Assembly: GCA_022559845.1 (NCBI GenBank)
Contig: CM040120.1
Coordinates: forward strand, 164,282,334 to 164,346,333
Source of the DNA: Amorphophallus konjac
Lineage: Eukaryota > Streptophyta > Magnoliopsida > Alismatales > Araceae
DNA length: 64,000 nt
Direction of reading: 5' to 3'
This document shows positions 58,381 through 64,000 of the stretch, one piece after another; the first letter of the stretch is position 1, and each line of letters opens with the position of its first letter. A program made the position numbers and the translations under genes. The notes below the pieces were generated by a model. That model ran no database searches, was not told where the DNA came from, and saw only the letters and a program-made list of their open reading frames with translations.

Positions 58381-58872
58381 AGAACTCGACTCCGTCGAGT
58401 ATGAGTCCGTCGGGGAAGAGGTCCTCCAACGTAACTCCGGGCAAGCTACAACCTCCAAACTCAACCTCGCGTTCGCAACCAGGGGACAGCGCTTCAACTT
58501 CTCAAGGTGGCTTGGACACACCCTCTTGCCGATGATAGTACCTTGCTTGCCCAGTATTGCCTCCGTGTGCGCACGTCGGACTCTCAAGCTGTTATGTGGA
58601 AGCTCTCCGAGGGTGTCGCTCAAAAAGATGGGGGTAGGCTCAAGGTGCTCACTAGGATCTACCGCGGTGCCCTTAGAGGGTGCTAGATCCGTTACGTGAA
58701 AAGTGAGGTATATCCCAAAATCCCATGAGTAAATCCAACCCGTAAGCCAGGTTGCCAAAGCCACTTGGAACATGGAAGGTCCAAGCCCTCGTGCCCTCGA
58801 TTTGGAGGTAGCCCTAAGGTAGAGCCATTCCAAAGCCACCATCGCGAGGTTGCCTTCTTGGAATTCAAAGTG

Positions 58873-59328
58873 TCACTCGTGAGTTTTTGCCCGCTCATTA
58901 CGATCCTCACCGCCCATTGCTAGATGCTTGCTTGAATGAGTATGCCTTGAGCTACGGTGCGGTGTGGGTGGGAAGTGTGTGGTATGCAAAGGGGGACCGG
59001 GGCAACCAAAAGAAGACCTATCATGTAATGACGCAGTGTAGACTTCGGTCAACCTAGGTGGGCCGGGGCACCCGTAGGTGGCCCTATCATGCAAAGTGGT
59101 GGTAAATATCGGGGGACCCGGACATCCGTAGATGCCTTTGACATGTGTATGACCAATGTGAAGTGAGGGAGGGCTGGGGCATCCATAGGTGTCCCTTTCA
59201 TGTGTGGGTGTGATGAGTGCCGGGGGACCCGGACATCCGTGAATGCTCCTAACATGTTTAAGACTTATGATGAATGACTGTGGCCCATTACATCCGAATA
59301 TGGACCACTCATGCTTTCCACTTGACAT
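58873..59328 (-). CDS. Element I ORF with tandem GCPGPP peptide repeats, 151 aa
   Basis: The minus-strand ORF reads about five repeats of 18-22 residues, each starting GCPGPP (or GCNGPQ, GCPSPP) and ending near a H-x-R/K and an aromatic or His (LKHVRSIH, THERDTY, HVKGIY, LHDRATY, LHDRSSF). Unit lengths differ only by multiples of three bases, so the frame is kept. The C-terminal part is His/Ser/Pro-rich. I do not recognise the product. It lies downstream of gag in an element without pol. It could be an accessory protein, or a minisatellite that happens to be open; frame-keeping favours coding only mildly. Confidence 0.4.
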   Translation of the reverse strand: MSSGKHEWSIFGCNGPQSFIISLKHVRSIHGCPGPPALITPTHERDTYGCPSPPSLHIGHTHVKGIYGCPGPPIFTTTLHDRATYGCPGPPRLTEVYTASLHDRSSFGCPGPPLHTTHFPPTPHRSSRHTHSSKHLAMGGEDRNERAKTHE

Positions 59329-59447
59329 GTGGGTGATATGGATGAATGGACCCTACATAGTGTTCATGCCAAGTGGTGTGGTAAGCCTAGACACATGCAT
59401 GTTTTTCCTAAATGTGACTTTCATGTGTATAGGTGTGGGACAACCCT

Positions 59448-60092
59448 TTAACTGCCATTGGAAAGGATGAATGGATCTAAGAAGGTGGTCATCATGGGGT
59501 GGGGCACAACCTTATTACCTAGGCGTATGTGGCCCAAGGTCATGGTTCCCAAGGTGCAACCCGAATGTAGGATGGGGTGAATTAGGTCTAACATGGTGGG
59601 TTGGGATAGGGAATGGTGGGTGGTGGATAAGGTGGTTGGGTCACATGGGGAACTAGACTCCCATAGGAAGGGATCAAAGGGGTCGTGGAAAGGTCTTCCT
59701 AGAGGGAGGCACTCTATGTCTTCAAGGTGCCCAAATTGTGAGTCATCCTCCTCCAAGGTAATTGGGTCAAGTTTTCTAGTGGGTTGGCCGATCAAAGTAT
59801 TTGGGATCTCAATGGTAGGGGAGTGGATCGAGATGAGTTCTTCTACTATAGGGAGAAGAAAAAGGAGGTCGCTAGTGTAGCAACCAATGGTATAGACCGA
59901 GGTGATTGACCCGATGCATAGGTGTAGGAGGCCAAGGCTCCTAGGTTGTTCGGCCATTGGGGTCAACAAGCTAGTGAACTCAATTTGCCATGCTAAGTCT
60001 CTAAGAAAATCCTCTAAGGTCTCTACTTGATAAGATGCTTGGATTGTGGTGTGATAAGAGGAGATGGGCATTATGGGATGGTTTTCTTTCAT
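59448..60092 (-). CDS. Element I unidentified ORF, 214 aa
   Basis: A minus-strand ORF (MKENHPIMPISSYHTTIQAS...) between gag and the repeat ORF. It has a hydrophobic middle (YTSDLLFLLPIVEELISIHS), an acidic stretch (LEEDDSQFGHLEDIE) and a Ser/Thr/His-rich C-terminus. No retroelement motif is visible. The end lies about 120 bases before the repeat ORF, and degraded versions of the same repeat may occupy the gap, so the two could be pieces of one former gene. Function unknown. Confidence 0.35.
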   Translation of the reverse strand: MKENHPIMPISSYHTTIQASYQVETLEDFLRDLAWQIEFTSLLTPMAEQPRSLGLLHLCIGSITSVYTIGCYTSDLLFLLPIVEELISIHSPTIEIPNTLIGQPTRKLDPITLEEDDSQFGHLEDIECLPLGRPFHDPFDPFLWESSSPCDPTTLSTTHHSLSQPTMLDLIHPILHSGCTLGTMTLGHIRLGNKVVPHPMMTTFLDPFILSNGS

Positions 60093-60487
60093 GGGTGGGA
60101 AATCGTGGGCTGTGATCTCTCTTATTGGGCTCTTCTTTAGCCAACCAACAAGGGTTTCCCCTAAGATGAGATTAACTCCAACTAGAGATGGTGATGTAAG
60201 GTGAAGACCCTCGTGTGTTGTTTCTTCTTAAATTTGGGCTTGGGTTTCCTCCAAGGTGGAGAGTGGGTTTGGAGTGTTCACCACTATGGGGTGGGGTATG
60301 GGTTCTTCTTCCAAGGAGGTGAGAGGGGCTTTTGAGGGTGTGGTGATGATTGGGGCATAGTGTATCCGGGGTGGTAGGTAGTGGGAAACTTGGGTTAGGA
60401 TAGGTAAGGGTAGTAGTGGAATCTTTGGTGGGAGTTGGATTGGGGTAGGGAGAGGAAGATGGGTGGGTTGAAGGGGTTTGGGTTGAT

Positions 60488-61309
60488 TTATTTTGGGAGG
60501 AGTGTCTCTTTTTGGGGTGATGGAGAGGTAGTGGTGGGGGTTACCATGGGCCTAGGTGGAGAGTTGGCCATGGGGCCCAATTGGGTATGGGGACCTATGG
60601 TTGTGGTGTGGACTTGGAGGTGGGGTGTAAATGTAGTGGTTGGGGTGGGAGAGATGGGAAGTGGTAGGGAATGTATGATTGGGGTCTTGGATTGACCGGG
60701 TGGGGATGAAGGAGTTGAAGTGCTCCTTGGGCTTTTGTGATTTGAGTAGGAGGGAGAGGGTTGGAGAGTGTAGGTTTTCCTAAGCTCGACCTTCATCTCA
60801 TCCCAAGTGCTAATGGGGGCCTCTCTGCGGATCCTTCTTAAACCTTCCACAACTAACCAATGAGTTTTAGCTTGTTTGGAGAGGTGTGCCTTGGCTAGCC
60901 TCATTCTCCTTTCTTCGTTCAAGGGGCAACTTTTAAAGAATTGGTCTAGGGAAATCTCCCAATCTAGGTAAAGGCTTGGGCTGTTGGATCCATCAAAGGC
61001 GGGGGTTTTGATTTTCAAGTGTTCTAAAAATATGATTTCTAGATTTCCCCAAAGGTCACTCTCATTCACTCTTGGTGCACGGCTATTTCCTTCAAGTCGG
61101 TCGAGTCGAGACATGATATCTTCAAGCCGATTAAGGACATTAGGTAGGGCTTCTATGAGAGAGGTGTTGCTACCCACTTTGTTGGCAATGGAGCTTCCAT
61201 GAGGATTTTGGCTTCTTGGGAAAGTTGATGGGGATGGATATGACGGGTATGAAGTGGCCATTCTAGTGGACATGGGAGATGCAACCGAGGACTCTAAATG
61301 CATAAACAT
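60488..61309 (-). CDS. Element I gag-like protein, 273 aa
   Basis: After a Ser/Pro-rich N-terminus there is a short coiled-coil-like stretch (LPNVLNRLEDIMSRLDRLEG, ~55-74). The Ty3 gag core follows: IKTPAFDGSNSPSLYLDWEI (about 100-119), FFKSCPLNEERRMRLAKAHL, then WDEMKVELRKTY near residue 180. The C-terminal third is Pro/Ser/Thr-rich and there is no zinc knuckle, so nucleic-acid binding is not evident. It starts 40 bases after the primer site. It is more distant from the D and C gags than those are from each other. Likely the capsid of a gag-only element. Confidence 0.65.
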   Translation of the reverse strand: MFMHLESSVASPMSTRMATSYPSYPSPSTFPRSQNPHGSSIANKVGSNTSLIEALPNVLNRLEDIMSRLDRLEGNSRAPRVNESDLWGNLEIIFLEHLKIKTPAFDGSNSPSLYLDWEISLDQFFKSCPLNEERRMRLAKAHLSKQAKTHWLVVEGLRRIRREAPISTWDEMKVELRKTYTLQPSPSYSNHKSPRSTSTPSSPPGQSKTPIIHSLPLPISPTPTTTFTPHLQVHTTTIGPHTQLGPMANSPPRPMVTPTTTSPSPQKETLLPK

Positions 61310-61348
61310 GCCCTAGGACCAACTTGTGGAGAGACAAGTTGTGAACTT

Positions 61349-61360
61349 GCTCTGATACCA
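61349..61360 (-). promoter_or_regulatory. Element I primer binding site (initiator Met tRNA)
   Basis: TGGTATCAGAGC on the minus strand, two bases inside the LTR start at 61363. Confidence 0.92.
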
Positions 61361-61362
61361 AT

Positions 61363-63664
61363 TGATGTGACACCACCTTGGGGTGATAATCACATGATCA
61401 AATGACCCTTGGACCTAGCAAGCAACCAACGCACGAACCGGTGACTTTACTCGGGCAGACTCACCCGCTAAACGCACTCTTGTGCCCGTAGGCAAACCGG
61501 TGATAGTGGTGAGGGTCCGGGACGGGCCCTTGCTGCTCCGGGGGTTGGCTAGCTTTAGATTGGACCTCTCAAGGGTCCTAGGATGCCCACTCTCGTAGGC
61601 GGCCAGCGCACCGAGGGCGTGGGTGTTAATGGCTCTCTCGCAACTCACTCGCGGTAGTCACTCAATCATAAGCAAATTCGGGTTCGGGCGCTCCACTTAC
61701 CACCGACGGCACTAAGATGCGATACTAATTAAGCAAAGGAATTTAAGCAAAGAGGAGTGTGCGGTGGCTCACCTGATCGGTGTGAAGACACCGATCCCGA
61801 CCGGAGACGAGGGCGAGCGAGGAAGCGTGGGCTTACCCGTACGCCGCGCCGGAGAAGCTTCGACCTGAAATTTTAAATGACATGCAATACACCCCATGCA
61901 AGGGGGGGATCTTGGGGAAGGGAAACCAAAGAATACATCCAATTACTACCTCCACACAGGGAGGGGCCTTCAGCGGGCCAAGCAGGGAGGGGAGAAAGAG
62001 ATGAAAACACAAGAGAAGAAGCCGATGCCGAATCTGTCCAGTTCTGTGAGTGCTGATAGGGGACTGAAGAATTGACTGCTGCAACTGCTACCGAATTTTG
62101 TTGGGGATGAAACCACCTGGGAAATGTTCGTAGGAGGCCGGGGAAGTCTTCCAAATTTTTTTAATTTCTTCTGTCGCCGATGCTGGTCTGGGTGGAGGCC
62201 CGAACAGGGAGGCAGAGTCTCGGACTGGCAGCTCCTGGTTTCCAACAGCAGGTTGCAGAAGATGCCCTGACAGCTCATGAACTCGGAATCAAGCACCGTC
62301 AGAGTCGTTGGAACCGTGGATGAGTCCTCTACGGAAAAAAAATGACAGGGAAGCCAAACAATGCCGGAGGAGACCAAGGGACTCTGAACAATGATGACAG
62401 GTCGGTGCAGACTGTGGGTAGCAGACCCGCGTAGCTAAGGGAGGAAATTGATAACTCTGGATCACGAATGCCGATCGAAGTTCCGCTTCTTGATTCTGAA
62501 AGTAGACAGGGCAAGGAAGAACTTTTCAGAAGAGCTTTTGAACTGATTCTTCCAAGGTTCATCGTGGTGAAGCTTCTACTCCGGTTCTAGTACTCAGCAG
62601 GGGCAACTCTGCGCAGTTGTGGGAGAACGGAGCTCCCGGGCAGCACACAGCTCAGATGAAGATGAAACCACTTCCGTTGCGAAGAAAACAGGATGATGCT
62701 TCCGCGGATAGCTCTTGGGTTTTCAAACTCGCTGTGATGTGGTCGGAGTCGCTGCTGCAAGTTACTGGTCTTTTGTAGGTCTTCAACTGCGAACTAGGGC
62801 TGAGAGGTGATGGAGAGGAGTAAGGAAGAATGGTGGAGATGAGAGAGAGGGGGGGGGGGCGACCCTAACCAAAGGGGGAGGGGCTTGGGTGACCTAGGGC
62901 TGTGGAGGGAAGGAGAAACTTGAATTCAAATGGCCTAGGGAGGTGGAGTGGTGCTTGGGGTAGTGGGAAGGGTGCTTAGGAAAGTGGGAGGGGTAGTTGG
63001 GGGTTGGGAGGTGAGGTGAGGATTGGTGGAGGGGGTATTGGGAAGGGGTGGGGTATTGATGAGGGTTGTAGGGAAGTGAAGAGACTTTATTGGGTTAGGT
63101 GGGGAGTGGAGGTGGTTGGGAAGGGAGGAGAGAGAAAATTTTCGAAATTGGGTGTGGAGGAGAGAGAAAGGGGAGTGAAAAGGAGAGATTAAGAGAGGGA
63201 TGGGTGGGGAATCTCTCCCCTAGGGTCTCTCACCCAAAAAATAGAATCTCTCCACTAGATAAGAAGTGTAAACTCTCAAAATGGCAAGTTTTTCATTCAT
63301 TGATTCATTGATTGATTACAAATGGGAGAAATGGGGTCCAATATATAGGCAACCCACATTTTCACAAAAGACCCTGACATTTAACACACTAACAAATAAC
63401 CGAAGGAAGGGGGGCGCCCATGGGCCTAGCCCAAAGAAATAGGCCCAATAACAAACTCATTAGCCTAATGAGACTCAAACTTAGGGAAATGACTCATTAG
63501 CCTAGGTACGAGACTCAAATAAAAGGAAAATTACATGATTATGACTCAAAGAAAATATGAAAATTACATGACTCGACTTAGAGAAATATGACGGACACAA
63601 TGGAGCTATGCTAGCAAGCAATCGAAGTTGTAAAAAATATGAAGGGCGAGAGATGCCCCCATCA
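61363..63664 (-). mobile_element. Element I 5' LTR
   Basis: 2302 bp, matching 56065-58364 with scattered substitutions and small indels. On the minus strand a TATA-like CCTATATATTGG lies about 320 bases from the outer end (63338-63349), so U3 is short and R-U5 is about 2 kb. Confidence 0.9.
63338..63349 (-). promoter_or_regulatory. TATA-like box of element I
   Basis: CCTATATATTGG here; the 3' LTR copy has the perfect palindrome CCTATATATAGG. It is placed to start transcription toward gag. Confidence 0.5.
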
Positions 63665-63669
63665 CAAAC

Positions 63670-64000
63670 ATTCTCCCCGGTGTGTCTGGGAAGAAGAAAA
63701 GAATTCACCCCGACCTGGGGACACTTGAAGAAAGAAGTAAAGAGACATACATCCCGACCTGGGAGCACATGAAGAAAGAATATACCCCGACCTAGGGACG
63801 TCAAAAGAAGAAACATACGCCCCGATCCAAGGACATAAGAAGCAAGAGAATATGCCATGCAAAAAGGGTGTAAGAAACATGAAGAATGTACCCCAGCCTA
63901 GGGGCACAGAAAGAGACACACTCCGCCCTTGGCGCATAAGAAGCAGAAGCATCTATCCCGACCCGGGGCACAGAAACAAAGAGACATACATCCCGATCCG
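63670..64000 (+). repeat. CCCC/GGGG minisatellite, right part
   Basis: The array of 54181-56059 resumes after the element I target duplication, with units such as CACCCCGACCTGGGGACAC and spacers GAAGAAAG. It runs off the end of the window. Confidence 0.85.

Larger units (their letters stand above)
56065..63664 (-). mobile_element. Element I: non-autonomous gag-bearing Ty3 element
   Basis: 7.6 kb, minus strand, inserted into the CCCC/GGGG array. CAAAC is duplicated at 56060-56064 and 63665-63669. The LTRs run TGATG...CATCA (56065-58364 and 61363-63664), a perfect 5-base terminal inverted repeat, and differ by roughly 2-3% by eye. The 3.0-kb internal region has an initiator-Met primer site, a gag-like ORF, two unidentified ORFs and a polypurine tract. 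No protease, reverse transcriptase or integrase was found. Confidence 0.9.

Overview
This window looks like angiosperm nuclear DNA from a repeat-rich, retrotransposon-dominated region. I found no host protein-coding gene, tRNA or rRNA. Almost every base can be placed in LTR retrotransposons or in tandem repeats inside them. The evidence for a plant source is the plant-type Ty3/gypsy polyproteins (Tekay/Del-like with a terminal chromodomain, and Tat-like), initiator-methionine tRNA primer sites (TGGTATCAGAGC), CTATAAATAG TATA boxes and a telobox. The species cannot be named from the sequence.

Left half (1-38.5 kb). A decayed Tekay-like element (A: pol remnant 1122-2792, 3' LTR 2848-5452) abuts a Ty1/copia-like remnant (E, 5453-6603, continuing at 36879-38496). 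E is split by a nest of three Ty3 elements, each closed by a 5-bp target duplication. C (6604-36873, minus strand, gag-only, ~4-kb LTRs, duplication CCAAG) is split 32 bp inside one LTR by B (6636-25605, plus strand, 3.7-kb LTRs, no coding, duplication CCAGT). B is split in its 3' LTR by D (14260-23849, minus strand, duplication CCAGG). D has an uninterrupted 1550-codon gag-pol and nearly identical LTRs, so it is the only apparently complete element. LTR divergence judged by eye rises from D to B to C, as the nesting demands. C's other LTR holds a further 2.3-kb copia-like insertion. B and D have recognisably homologous LTRs, and both carry an array of short GC-rich imperfect palindromes; B looks like a non-autonomous relative that D-like enzymes could move.

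Right half (38.5-64 kb). A deletion derivative (F) is followed by a decayed Tat-like element (G: 5' LTR ~39.47-40.25 kb, gag-pol pseudogene 40443-45732, then a non-coding 3' region with an antisense promoter-like segment). From 46994 to 53333 lies a very large LTR candidate (H) filled with 23-24-bp and 22-bp minisatellites and a ~730-bp duplication, with a primer-site-like sequence just after it. An array of CCCC/GGGG units follows (54.2-56.06 kb, resuming at 63.67 kb). It is split by element I (56065-63664, minus strand, duplication CAAAC, ~2.3-kb LTRs), which carries a gag-like ORF and two unidentified ORFs, one built of tandem GCPGPP peptide repeats.

Functionally, D is the only plausible source of reverse transcriptase and integrase in the window. 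B, C and I keep the cis signals (LTRs, primer site, polypurine tract) but no pol, so they can only have moved with enzymes supplied in trans.
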